A DNA stretch of 64,000 nt from a bacterium Scap17 (lineage in GTDB: Bacteria; Pseudomonadota; Gammaproteobacteria; Pseudomonadales; Halomonadaceae), in the NCBI GenBank assembly GCA_013376735.1, contig VINJ01000001.1, forward strand, positions 3,534,001 through 3,598,000. Direction: 5' to 3'. The notes beneath the pieces are model-generated. The model saw only the letters and a program-made list of their open reading frames with translations. It was not told the origin of the DNA and ran no database searches. This document shows, piece after piece, positions 52,906-61,343 of the stretch; within the stretch, counting starts at the first letter, position 1; every line of letters begins with the position of its first letter. A program made the position numbers and the translations under genes.

Positions 52906-54339
52906 ATGCACGCACCACCTCTCACCCGCGAGCCTACGCCAGCACTGGTCATCATCGGCCACGGCATGGCGGCGCAGAAGCTGCTGGAGCAGCTGGTCTC
53001 GCTGAGCCCTGATCAGCAGCTGCCCTGGCCGGTCACGGTGATCGGCGAGGAGCCCCACCTCCCCTACAACCGCATTCAGCTCTCGCCGCTATTGGCCGGC
53101 GAGACACGAACCGAAGGCCTGATCAGCCAGCAGGCCGACTGGTTCTCGCGGCACGGCATCACACGGATCAGCGGCGACCCCATCAGCCAGATCGATCGCG
53201 CCGCCCGCTGTGTCGAGACCGCCAGCGGTGGCCGCATCCCCTATCAGCGGCTGGTGATCGCGACCGGCTCACGTCCGGCGCTGCCCCTGCCACTACCCGC
53301 TCACCTGCCAGAGTCGTCGTCCGCCAATGACTGGCCGCCGGGGCTGATGGGCTTTCGCGATCTGAAGGATGTCGAGCAGATGCAGGCCGCCTGCCTTGCC
53401 GGACGGCGGGAGGGCGCCGGCGCACTGGTCATCGGTGGCGGGCTGCTCGGGCTCGAGGCCGCCGAGGGCCTGCGCAAGGGTGGCCTTGAAGTGACGCTGC
53501 TGCAACGCAGCGAGCGCCTGATGAACCGTCAGCTGGATGATGTCGCGGCCGGACTGCTGGAGCAGGAACTTCGCGAGCGTGGCCTCGACATCATCACTGG
53601 CGCGCATCTCGAAGAGTGGCTCGAGACCCCGGCGGGCCGCATCACCGGCGTGCGCCTCAAGGATGGCCGCGAACTTCACGCCGGATTGACCATCGCCGCC
53701 ACCGGCATTCGCCCCGAGATCGAGCTTGCGTGTGCTGCGGGGCTGGCCTGCCAGCGCGCCATCCAGGTCGATGGCCACCTGCTCACAAGCGATCCGCACA
53801 TTCACGCGCTGGGCGAATGCAGTGAGGTGGATGGCGAGACCTTCGGCCTGATCGAGCCCATCTGGGCGCAGATCGAAGTGCTCACCCGCCAGCTTCTCAC
53901 GCAACCGACTCCGCCCTATCGCAATGCGCCACTGGCGACGCGCCTCAAGATCAGCGGCATCGACCTCTATAGCTGCGGCGAGCTTGCCCCCCAGCCGAAA
54001 GACGAGGTGCTGGTCTATCAGGACCACGCCCTGGGCGACTACCGCCGACTGCTGCTGCGCGAGGAGCGCCTGGTCGGCGTGGTGCTCTACGGCGACGTCA
54101 GTGCCGGCAATGCCCTGTTCGAAGCGCTCAAGGGCGGCACACCACTGACCAGGATTCGCGAAGACCTCCTGCTGATGCCGGCAGAAGCCCTCGCACGTCT
54201 GACTCAGGACGGCCCGCCGACGGCGCCTGATGACCCCAGCGGCAAGCCGGGCACTCAAGACATGACAGACCAGCATCGTGATCGCGACACCACAGACAAG
54301 AACGACAACACCCCTGACACCTTCGAGGAGGCCGCATGA
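52906..54339 (+). CDS. nasC: NAD(P)/FAD-dependent oxidoreductase, nitrate reductase electron-transfer subunit (NasC-like)
   Basis: Passes electrons from NAD(P)H to NasA. The 477 residues have two Rossmann dinucleotide motifs (VIIGHGMAAQKLLEQL at 14-30 for FAD; VIGGGLLGLEAAEGL near 175 for NAD(P)H) and the pyridine-nucleotide reductase fold found in the N-terminal part of NirB. No BFD [2Fe-2S] domain is present; NasA carries it instead. The last 45 residues are acidic and low-complexity. ATG 52906 has AAGGAG 5 bases upstream. The stop overlaps nirB (ATGA). Confidence 0.85.
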   Translation: MHAPPLTREPTPALVIIGHGMAAQKLLEQLVSLSPDQQLPWPVTVIGEEPHLPYNRIQLSPLLAGETRTEGLISQQADWFSRHGITRISGDPISQIDRAARCVETASGGRIPYQRLVIATGSRPALPLPLPAHLPESSSANDWPPGLMGFRDLKDVEQMQAACLAGRREGAGALVIGGGLLGLEAAEGLRKGGLEVTLLQRSERLMNRQLDDVAAGLLEQELRERGLDIITGAHLEEWLETPAGRITGVRLKDGRELHAGLTIAATGIRPEIELACAAGLACQRAIQVDGHLLTSDPHIHALGECSEVDGETFGLIEPIWAQIEVLTRQLLTQPTPPYRNAPLATRLKISGIDLYSCGELAPQPKDEVLVYQDHALGDYRRLLLREERLVGVVLYGDVSAGNALFEALKGGTPLTRIREDLLLMPAEALARLTQDGPPTAPDDPSGKPGTQDMTDQHRDRDTTDKNDNTPDTFEEAA

Positions 54340-56993
54340 AACACCTGATCATCATCGGCAATGGCATGGTTGGCCATCACTGCGTCGAACAGCTGATCGC
54401 ACTGGGTGCCACCGCGCACTACCAGATTCATGTCTTCGGCGAAGAACGCCGCATCGCCTACGACCGCGTGCATCTCTCGGAGTATTTCACCGGACGTGAT
54501 GCCGAATCTCTCGCGCTCGGCACCGCCGACGACTACCGCAAGGCGGGCGTCACCCTGCACCTCGACGAGTGCGTCACGGCGATCGATCGCGATGGTGGCC
54601 ATGTCATCACTCCGCGCGGGCGCTATCCCTACGACAGCCTGGTGCTGGCGACCGGCTCGACCCCCTTCGTGCCGCCCATCCAGGGCCTCGGTGAGCCGGG
54701 AAGCGAGGCCGCTGCCAGCAATCGTCTGGTCTACCGCACGCTGGAGGATCTTGATCAGATTCGCGCCGCTGCCGACGGCAAGACACGTGGCGTGGTGGTC
54801 GGCGGTGGCCTGCTGGGACTTGAGGCCGCCAATGCCCTCAAGTCACTCGGCCTGGAAGCGCATGTCGTCGAATTCGCGCCACGCCTGATGCCGGTGCAGC
54901 TGGATGAGGATGGCGGCCTTGCGCTCAAGCAACACATCACTGCACTGGGCGTGGGGGTGCACCTCAATCGCGCCACCACCGACATCGTGCCCGGCGAGCA
55001 CCATCAGTGGCGGATGAACTTCTCCGATGGCGAGTATCTGGAGACCGACCTGATCGTGTTCTCCGCCGGCATCCGTCCTCAGGACACGCTGGCACGCAGC
55101 GCCAGCCTCGAGATCGGCGAGCGCGGCGGCATCATCATCGATGACGAATGCCGCACCTCGGACCCGGAAATCTTCGCCATCGGCGAGTGCGCTCTGTGGC
55201 AATCGCGCATCTTCGGGCTGGTCGCCCCGGGCTATCAGATGGCCCGCGGCGTGGCGTCCCTGCTGGCCGCCAGCGCTGGCGATGCCACAAGCGATGCGCA
55301 GGAGAGCTTCCGCTTCCAGGGCGCCGACATGTCCACCAAGCTCAAGCTGCTGGGCGTGGATGTCGGCTCCATCGGTGACGCCCACGGCAAGAGCGAGGGT
55401 GCGATCAGCTATCGCTACTGTGACGAGGCCGATGGCGTCTATCGCCGTCTGATCGTCTCGCAGGACCGCAAGCAGGTGCTGGGCGCGGTGCTGATCGGCG
55501 ACAACTCGCGCTACGACACCCTGCTGCAGTACGTCACCAATGGCATTGCGGCGCCCAAGGACCCGGCGGCACTCATCCTGCCGGATGCCAGTGGCGAGGC
55601 CATCACGCTGGGCGCGGATGCCCTGCCCGACAGCGCCACTCTGTGCTCCTGCCACAACGTCTCCAAGGGCGATGTCTGCAGCGCCATCGATGCCGGCAAC
55701 AGTGATCTGGGTGCCATCAAGGCCTGCACCAAGGCCAGCACCGGCTGCGGGGGCTGTGCGGCGCTGCTCAAGAAGGTGGTGGATGCCGAGCTGGAAAGCC
55801 GTGGCGTCGAGGTCGACCGTTCACTGTGCGAGCACTTCGCGCACACGCGTCAGGAGCTCTACTCGCTGGTGCGCGTCGAAGGCATCGAGACCTTCGCCGA
55901 GCTGATGGCCAGCCACGGGCGACATCCCGATGCTCTGGGCTGCGAGGTCTGCAAGCCGGCGGTGGGCTCGATTCTGGCCTCGTGCTGGAACGCGCCGATC
56001 ACCGAGTCCTCGCACATTCCGCTGCAGGACACCAATGACACCTTCATGGCCAACATGCAGAAGAACGGCACCTATTCCGTGGTGCCGCGCATCCCCGGCG
56101 GCGAGATCACGCCGGACAAGCTGATCGCCATCGGCGAGATCGGCAAGCGCTACAACCTCTATACCAAGATCACTGGCGGTCAGCGCATCGACCTCTTCGG
56201 TGCCCAGCTGCATGAATTGCCGGAAATATGGAGCGAGCTGATCACCGCCGGCTTCGAGACCGGCCACGCCTACGGCAAGTCCACCCGCACGGTGAAATCC
56301 TGTATCGGCAGCACCTGGTGTCGCTATGGCGTGCAGGACAGCATGGCGATGGCGCTGACGCTGGAAGACCGCTACAAGGGGCTGCGTTCCCCACACAAGC
56401 TCAAGTTCGCCGTCTCCGGCTGTACCCGTGAGTGCGCCGAGGCCCAGAGCAAGGATGTCGGTGTGATCGCCACCGAGAACGGCTGGAACCTCTACGTGTG
56501 CGGCAACGGCGGCATGCGCCCGCGTCATGCCGAGCTGTTCGCGACCGACCTGGACGACGAGAGCCTGGTCCGCACCATCGACCGCTTCCTGATGTTCTAC
56601 ATCCGCACCGCCGACCGCCTGCAGCGCACCTCCGTCTGGCGCGAGGGCCTCGAAGGCGGCCTCGACTATCTGAAAGAGGTGATTCTCGAGGACAGCCTGG
56701 GGCTCGGCGAGACCCTGGAAGAGCAGATGCAGCAGGTGGTGGACCGCTACGAGTGCGAATGGGCCAATGCCCTCAAGAGTCCCGAGAAACTCAAGCGCTT
56801 CCGCAATTACGTGAATGACCAGCGCCCCGACCCGGCCGTGGTCAACATCGTCGAGCGCGACCAGATCCGCCCCGCCAGCCGCGATGAACTGGCCAGTGGC
56901 AATCTGATCATCAGCGACGGTGGCGCACGCGAAGCAGTGGCAGAACATCAGCCTCAGTCAACGACCCGCCTGGCCACGGAGGTACGCTCATGA
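54336..56993 (+). CDS. nirB: Nitrite reductase (NAD(P)H) large subunit
   Basis: Reduces nitrite to ammonium in the cytoplasm. The 885 residues contain FAD (IIIGNGMVGHHCVEQL) and NAD(P)H (VVVGGGLLGLEAANAL) sites. A BFD [2Fe-2S] domain follows (LCSCHNVSKGDV...STGCGGCAALL, about 430-490), then a second BFD-like segment (LGCEVCKPAVGSILA). The sulfite/nitrite reductase domain binds siroheme-[4Fe-4S] through CIGSTWCRYG (Cys656) and CTRECAEAQ. It is coupled to nasC and nirD by 4-bp overlaps. Confidence 0.96.
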   Translation: MKHLIIIGNGMVGHHCVEQLIALGATAHYQIHVFGEERRIAYDRVHLSEYFTGRDAESLALGTADDYRKAGVTLHLDECVTAIDRDGGHVITPRGRYPYDSLVLATGSTPFVPPIQGLGEPGSEAAASNRLVYRTLEDLDQIRAAADGKTRGVVVGGGLLGLEAANALKSLGLEAHVVEFAPRLMPVQLDEDGGLALKQHITALGVGVHLNRATTDIVPGEHHQWRMNFSDGEYLETDLIVFSAGIRPQDTLARSASLEIGERGGIIIDDECRTSDPEIFAIGECALWQSRIFGLVAPGYQMARGVASLLAASAGDATSDAQESFRFQGADMSTKLKLLGVDVGSIGDAHGKSEGAISYRYCDEADGVYRRLIVSQDRKQVLGAVLIGDNSRYDTLLQYVTNGIAAPKDPAALILPDASGEAITLGADALPDSATLCSCHNVSKGDVCSAIDAGNSDLGAIKACTKASTGCGGCAALLKKVVDAELESRGVEVDRSLCEHFAHTRQELYSLVRVEGIETFAELMASHGRHPDALGCEVCKPAVGSILASCWNAPITESSHIPLQDTNDTFMANMQKNGTYSVVPRIPGGEITPDKLIAIGEIGKRYNLYTKITGGQRIDLFGAQLHELPEIWSELITAGFETGHAYGKSTRTVKSCIGSTWCRYGVQDSMAMALTLEDRYKGLRSPHKLKFAVSGCTRECAEAQSKDVGVIATENGWNLYVCGNGGMRPRHAELFATDLDDESLVRTIDRFLMFYIRTADRLQRTSVWREGLEGGLDYLKEVILEDSLGLGETLEEQMQQVVDRYECEWANALKSPEKLKRFRNYVNDQRPDPAVVNIVERDQIRPASRDELASGNLIISDGGAREAVAEHQPQSTTRLATEVRS

Positions 56994-57430
56994 CATCGCC
57001 TGCACTTGCCACGACACGGAACACTGCATCGCCCCACTCCGCCACGGCGACATCATCCCATCGCTGGGTGACACTCTGTCAGCGCGAGGACCTGGTACCG
57101 GGCTCCGGCGTCGCCGCCTGGCTTGAGGCGGACGGCCAGGCCTGCCAGATCGCCCTGTTCACGCTGCCGGCCACAGCCGATAGCGATGACCTCACGCTGT
57201 TCGCCATCGACCATCATGACCCGGTGTCAGGCGCCAACGTGATTGCCCGCGGCCTGCTGGGCGATCACGCCGGAGAGCCACTGGTGATCTCGCCACTCTA
57301 CAAGCAGCGCTATCGACTCAGTGATGGCCAATGCCTGGACGATGACACTCTTGCCTTGATGGTGTGGCCAGTGCGTCTGGCAGGCGGCGAGGTACAGATA
57401 CAGTGCCAGCGGGCAGACGATGCCTGCTAG
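56990..57430 (+). CDS. nirD: Nitrite reductase (NAD(P)H) small subunit
   Basis: Rieske-fold partner of NirB, 146 residues. The domain starts at about 27 (WVTLCQREDLVPGSGVAAWL) and includes LFAIDHHDPVSGANVIARGLLGD and PLYKQRYRLSDGQCLDD. The Rieske cysteine/histidine ligands are absent, as is usual for NirD. An extra Ser/Thr/Ala-rich N-terminus precedes the domain. Confidence 0.93.
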   Translation: MTSPALATTRNTASPHSATATSSHRWVTLCQREDLVPGSGVAAWLEADGQACQIALFTLPATADSDDLTLFAIDHHDPVSGANVIARGLLGDHAGEPLVISPLYKQRYRLSDGQCLDDDTLALMVWPVRLAGGEVQIQCQRADDAC

Positions 57431-57491
57431 CCACACGCGCTATCCACACCCGCAAACCACACCCGCAAACCACATCTGCAAGCCACATAAG
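57431..57491 (+). repeat. 13-bp tandem repeats directly after nirD
   Basis: Units CCACACGCGCTAT, CCACACCCGCAAA (twice exactly, 57444-57469), CCACATCTGCAAG and a partial CCACATAAG. They begin at the base after the nirD stop codon. Confidence 0.85.
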
Positions 57492-57524
57492 TGATTGATG
57501 ACGTACGCATATGCTCGAAAAACG

Positions 57525-57570
57525 GCACATATTTGGTGCACAACTATGCTGCAACGCACCATGAATCGCC
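57525..57570 (+). promoter_or_regulatory. NtrC-like binding sites upstream of the candidate small RNA
   Basis: GCACATATTTGGTGCA (57525-57540) matches the NtrC pattern GCAC-N7-GTGCA and closely resembles classical glnA enhancer sites. A weaker site starts with GCAC at 57556, exactly 31 bp downstream. Confidence 0.68.
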
Positions 57571-57670
57571 CAGCAGCGCGCACGCCTCGAGTCATCTGAC
57601 CGCCAGCTGGCAGCCCACAAACAGGCATCAATATCTCAAGCCACTGTTTTTATTGAGGATACTGAAAAAC

Positions 57671-57686
57671 TGGCATCGGACATGCA
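57671..57686 (+). promoter_or_regulatory. Sigma-54 promoter of the candidate small RNA
   Basis: TGGCATCGGACATGCA fits the -24/-12 consensus TGGCAC-N5-TTGCA: GG at 57672-57673, GC at 57684-57685, exact 10-bp spacing. The predicted start is about 57697. Confidence 0.72.
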
Positions 57687-57696
57687 ATTTATATAG

Positions 57697-57821
57697 CGAG
57701 ATGGCAAATGGCGGCTATCTCGCATGGCGTGCTCATTGCTGAGTCGAGGATCCGGGACCGGCGTATCCCCCTCGATATACAATGGCATTTAAGTCCACCC
57801 TATCTGGGGTGGACTTTTTTT
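57697..57821 (+). ncRNA. Candidate nitrogen-regulated small RNA, about 125 nt
   Basis: Delimited by the sigma-54 start (about 57697) and an intrinsic terminator (57791-57821). The 5' end folds into a stem GCGAGAT/ATCTCGC (57696-57723), extended by GGC pairs. A middle stem TCGAGG/CCTCGA (about 57744-57775) may form. An A/U-rich stretch (ATATACAATGGCATTTAAG) precedes the terminator and could bind Hfq. No conserved protein is encoded; a 13-codon frame (57701-57742, MANGGYLAWRAHC) has only a poor ribosome binding site. The function is unknown. By context it should be made under nitrogen limitation. Confidence 0.6.
57791..57821 (+). terminator. Rho-independent terminator of the small RNA (and of nirBD read-through)
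   Basis: AAGTCCACCC, loop TATCTG, GGGTGGACTT followed by a run of seven T's. Confidence 0.92.
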
Positions 57822-57954
57822 ATGCCTGTAGACAGCGACAAGCCATTGATTTCTTTGATTTATAACAGGATGGGCCGCTCACTTCTTCTTGCTGACCTCC
57901 CATCTTGCTTCTCGCTTTTCCTTCTTGCCCCTCGCCCCCTTACCCCCTCGCCGC

Positions 57955-58956
57955 TCATTTTTCTTCCCGCTGCTGACGACGCGCGATCCAGCGCTGACAT
58001 TCCCCGATGATGCCGCTGCGGAAGCTGAGCACGCAGACCACGAAGATGGCGCCCAGAATCACGCTGACCCAATCGCCCAGCGCGGATTGCGCCAACTGAT
58101 GTTGCAGCCCGATGACCAGCCCGGAGCCTACCAGTGGCCCGAGCAGCGTGCCGACGCCGCCCAGCAACGTCATCAGGATCACCTCCCCCGACATGTGCCA
58201 GCTGGCATCGCCCAGCGAGGCGAGCTGGAATACCAGCGTCTTGGTCGCACCCGCCAGGCCTGCCAGCCCCGCCGACAGCACGAAGGCCACCAGCTTGTAG
58301 GCATCGGTGTGATAGCCCAGCGAGATGGCGCGCGGCTCGTTCTCGCGGATGGCTTTCAGCACCTGACCGAAGGGGGAATGCACCACGCGCCGGATCAGGG
58401 CAAAGGCCACCACGAAGATCGCGAACACGAAGTAATACAGGGTGTGGTTGTTCGCCAGATCGAACATGCCGAACAGCTCACCGCGCGGCACGCCATGCAG
58501 GCCATCCTCGCCGTGGGTGAACGGCGCCTGGATGAAGAAGAAGAACATCATCTGGGCCAGGGCCAGCGTGATCATCGCGAAGTAGATGCCCTGCCGCCGG
58601 ATGGCCAGCGCCCCGAACAGCGTCCCCAGCACTACCGCGCCGAGCGTACCGGCCACGATGCCCAACGCCGGACTCAGGCCCGGGTATTCCGCGAGCAAGA
58701 AGCCGGTGATATAGGCGCCCGTGGCCAGGAAGGCGGCATGCCCGAAGGACAGCAGCCCCACGAAGCCGAGCAGTAGATTGAAGGCGCTGGCGAACAGCGC
58801 AAAGCACAGAATCTTCATCAGAAAGACGGGATAGGCGACCCAGGGTGCCAGCAACCCGAGCAGAAACAGCACGAGATACAGCATGCCCAGCGGGGTGATT
58901 CTGCGCGGCGCGCTGCCTGCACGCGCGGCCTGGTGATCCTGTTGCAGTACGGCCAT
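57955..58956 (-). CDS. livM: Branched-chain amino acid-type ABC transporter permease LivM
   Basis: Inner-membrane permease of 333 residues with about nine hydrophobic segments. Family landmarks are LLLGFVGLLSFGHAAFLATGAY, IYFAMITLALAQM and the EAA-like loop LKAIRENEPRAISLGYHTDAYKL. LMTLLGGVGTLLGPLVG lies near the end. It works with LivH, LivG, LivF and the binding protein encoded upstream. It is the last gene of the cluster and starts 1 bp after livH. Confidence 0.93.
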   Translation of the reverse strand: MAVLQQDHQAARAGSAPRRITPLGMLYLVLFLLGLLAPWVAYPVFLMKILCFALFASAFNLLLGFVGLLSFGHAAFLATGAYITGFLLAEYPGLSPALGIVAGTLGAVVLGTLFGALAIRRQGIYFAMITLALAQMMFFFFIQAPFTHGEDGLHGVPRGELFGMFDLANNHTLYYFVFAIFVVAFALIRRVVHSPFGQVLKAIRENEPRAISLGYHTDAYKLVAFVLSAGLAGLAGATKTLVFQLASLGDASWHMSGEVILMTLLGGVGTLLGPLVGSGLVIGLQHQLAQSALGDWVSVILGAIFVVCVLSFRSGIIGECQRWIARRQQREEK

Positions 58957-58957
58957 G

Positions 58958-59845
58958 TCAGGCCTCCTTTCCGAACAGCCCGGCAGGGCGAAGCATCAAC
59001 ACCATCACCATCACCACGAAGATCACGGTATTGGCAGCCTCGGGATAGAACACCTTGGTCAGCCCCTCGATCAGCCCCATCGCGAGCCCGGTGAGAATAG
59101 CGCCGAGAATCGAGCCCATCCCGCCGATGACCACCACCGCGAACACCACGATCAGCAGGCTCGAGCCCATGGTCGGCGAGACGGGATACAAGGGCGCGGC
59201 CAGCACGCCGGCGAAGGCGGCAAGCGCCACGCCGAGCCCGTAGGTCAGCGACACCATCAAGGGCACATTGATGCCGAAGGCCTGCACCAGCTCGGGATTC
59301 TCGGTTCCCGCGCGCAGATAGGCACCGAGACGCGTGCGCTCGATCAGGAACCAGACTCCGAAGCAGACCACCAACGCCGCCACCAGCACCCAGGCGCGGT
59401 AGGTGGGCAGGAACATGAAGCTCAGCTTGAAGCCTCCACTCAGCGCCTCGGGGATCGGATAGCTCGACCCCGAGACGCCGAACAGATTCACCAGTGTGCC
59501 CTCGAAGATCAGCGCCAGCCCGAAGGTCAGCAACAGGCCATAGAGGTGATCAAGATGCTGGATGCGCCGCAGCAGCAGACGCTCGACCACGATGCCCAGG
59601 GCGCCCACCACCAGCGGCACCACGATCAGCGCCGTCCAGTAGTTGAGCCCCAGATATTGCGCTCCCAGCAGCGCCGCGAAGGCGCCCAGCATGTACTGGG
59701 CACCATGCGCGAAGTTGATGATGCGCAACAGACCGAAGATCACCGCCAGCCCAAGGCTCAGCAATGCATAGAAGGCACCGTTGATCAGCCCCAGCATCAA
59801 CTGGCCGAACAGCACCATCAGGGGTATTCCAAAAATCATGGTCAT
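58958..59845 (-). CDS. livH: Branched-chain amino acid-type ABC transporter permease LivH
   Basis: A 295-residue permease with about eight membrane segments. Typical sequence: GLINGAFYALLSLGLAVIFGLLRIINFAHGAQYMLGAF, and the cytoplasmic loop RTRLGAYLRAGTENPELVQAFGINV. The C-terminus reads VIGGMGSILGAILTGLAMGLIEGL. AAGGA lies 9 bases before ATG 59845. Confidence 0.93.
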   Translation of the reverse strand: MTMIFGIPLMVLFGQLMLGLINGAFYALLSLGLAVIFGLLRIINFAHGAQYMLGAFAALLGAQYLGLNYWTALIVVPLVVGALGIVVERLLLRRIQHLDHLYGLLLTFGLALIFEGTLVNLFGVSGSSYPIPEALSGGFKLSFMFLPTYRAWVLVAALVVCFGVWFLIERTRLGAYLRAGTENPELVQAFGINVPLMVSLTYGLGVALAAFAGVLAAPLYPVSPTMGSSLLIVVFAVVVIGGMGSILGAILTGLAMGLIEGLTKVFYPEAANTVIFVVMVMVLMLRPAGLFGKEA

Positions 59846-59952
59846 CCGCCCATTCCTTTTCAGCGCCCATTCGCGTCAGCTGCTCGGCGCTGCCGATCAT
59901 CCGGCCGGCAGCGCCATGTCATACGCCTCAGCGACTCGACTGATGTTCGGCT

Positions 59953-61326
59953 TCAGCCCTTGACCAGCTCGCACTGGCTGTCCGCCAGCGGTCGGTAGGC
60001 CTCAGCGCCGGGGATGGTGCGGATCACGTCATAGACATCCCACTCGCCTTGAGACTCGAAGGGCGCCTTGACCTTGACCAGATACATGTCGTGCACCATG
60101 CGCCCATCGGCACGGATGGTGCCGTTGCTGGCGAACATGTCGTTGACCGGCGTCTCGCCCATTCTGGCGCGCACGGTGGCGGTGTCATCGCTACCTGCGG
60201 CCGCGACCGCATTCAGGTAATGCAGGGTGCTGGAGTAGATACCGGCCTGCACCATGGTCGGCATGCGCTCATTGCGCTCGTGATAGCGCTGGGACCAGGC
60301 ACGTGTCTCGTCATTGAGGTCCCAGTACCAGCCGGTGGTGAGCTGCAGCCCCTGCGCCACCTCAAGCCCCAGGGCATGCACGTCGTTGAGGAAGATCAGC
60401 AGCCCCGCCAGCGACTGCCCGGCCTGCACCACGCCGAACTGACTCGCCGTGGTCAACGCATTGACGGTGTCCGACCCGGCATTGGCCAGCCCGACGATCT
60501 TGGCCCCGGAGCCCTGCGCCTGCAGGATGTAGGAGGAGAAATCACTGGTCGGGAATGGATGACGTACCTTGCCGACGATGGTGCCGCCGTTCTCGTTCAC
60601 CACCTTTTCCACATCGCCTTCCAGGGCATGACCGAAGGCGTAGTCCGCGGTCAAAAGGAACCAGCTGTCGCCGCCTTCATCGACGATCGCCTTGGCCGTG
60701 CCATGCGCCAGCGGATAGGTGTCGTACACCCAGTGGACATGATTGGGCGTGCAATGCTCATTGGTGATGCTGGAAGCCGCCGAGCCGGAAACGATTCCCA
60801 GCGTGTCCTGTTCGGCGAGAATCCGCGTCACCGCGATGCTCACCGATGAGGCCACCAGCCCGGCGACCATGTCGACATTCTGCTGATCGATCCAGCCGCG
60901 CACCGTATTGGCACCGACATCGGCGCTGTTGCGGTCATCGGCACTCAATACCTCGATCGGCATGCCGTTGACGCTGCCGCCGAAGTCCTCGACCGCCATC
61001 TTGAGTGCATCGAGGCCGCCCGGGCCTGCCAGGTCACGATAGGTGCCTGACATGTCGGCCAGGTAACCGATCTTGATCACGCCGTCGCTGATATCGGCCT
61101 GCGCGATTCCCGCCGACAGCAGTGATCCCACCATGAGCGCGGACAGCGGCAACAGGCGCCGGCGTGTTGCCGCCGTGATGCGGCGTGACAACGGTAACGC
61201 GACGGGGATGGCACTGGATGAAACGGTGGCACTGGATGAAACGGTGGCGCTGGATGTAGCAGTGGCGTTGGATGAAGCGGTGGCGCTGGATGTAGCAGTG
61301 GCGTTGGATGAAGCGGTGGCGTGCAT
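59953..61326 (-). CDS. ABC transporter substrate-binding protein (Peripla_BP_6 type) with repeat-encoded N-terminus
   Basis: A 457-residue periplasmic ligand-binding protein of the LivJ/urea/amide family, opening with IKIGYLADMSGTYRDLAGPGGLDALKMAVEDFGG. Residues 50-77 form a signal peptide (RRITAATRRRLLPLSALMVGSLLSAGIAQA). Before it lies an odd Ala/Ser/Thr/Asn-rich stretch (3-39) encoded by 18-bp tandem repeats. The start at 61326 has GGAG 5 bases upstream, so the stretch should be translated. The ligand is unknown; the two ATPases and two permeases around it complete the transporter. Confidence 0.88.
   Translation of the reverse strand: MHATASSNATATSSATASSNATATSSATVSSSATVSSSAIPVALPLSRRITAATRRRLLPLSALMVGSLLSAGIAQADISDGVIKIGYLADMSGTYRDLAGPGGLDALKMAVEDFGGSVNGMPIEVLSADDRNSADVGANTVRGWIDQQNVDMVAGLVASSVSIAVTRILAEQDTLGIVSGSAASSITNEHCTPNHVHWVYDTYPLAHGTAKAIVDEGGDSWFLLTADYAFGHALEGDVEKVVNENGGTIVGKVRHPFPTSDFSSYILQAQGSGAKIVGLANAGSDTVNALTTASQFGVVQAGQSLAGLLIFLNDVHALGLEVAQGLQLTTGWYWDLNDETRAWSQRYHERNERMPTMVQAGIYSSTLHYLNAVAAAGSDDTATVRARMGETPVNDMFASNGTIRADGRMVHDMYLVKVKAPFESQGEWDVYDVIRTIPGAEAYRPLADSQCELVKG
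61210..61317 (-). repeat. Six 18-bp tandem repeats within the binding-protein gene
   Basis: Six consecutive 18-bp units of the form GGC(A/G)(C/T)TGGATG(A/T)A(A/G)C(A/G)GT from 61210 to 61317. Units 3-4 and 5-6 are identical 36-bp pairs, and units 1 and 2 are identical. The period keeps the reading frame. Confidence 0.93.
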
Positions 61327-61343
61327 GACATCTCCAAGCCGGA

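Noticed and set aside
56990-57430. Loss of the Rieske cluster ligands in NirD
   Set aside because: Absence of these ligands is normal for the NirD family and is not an anomaly.
57491-57742. 83-codon frame between nirD and the small RNA
   Set aside because: It starts at GTG without a ribosome binding site, runs through the NtrC-like sites and the sigma-54 promoter, and resembles no protein.
57708-58010. 100-codon frame crossing the small-RNA terminator
   Set aside because: It would have to be translated through an intrinsic terminator, and the second half is antisense to livM.
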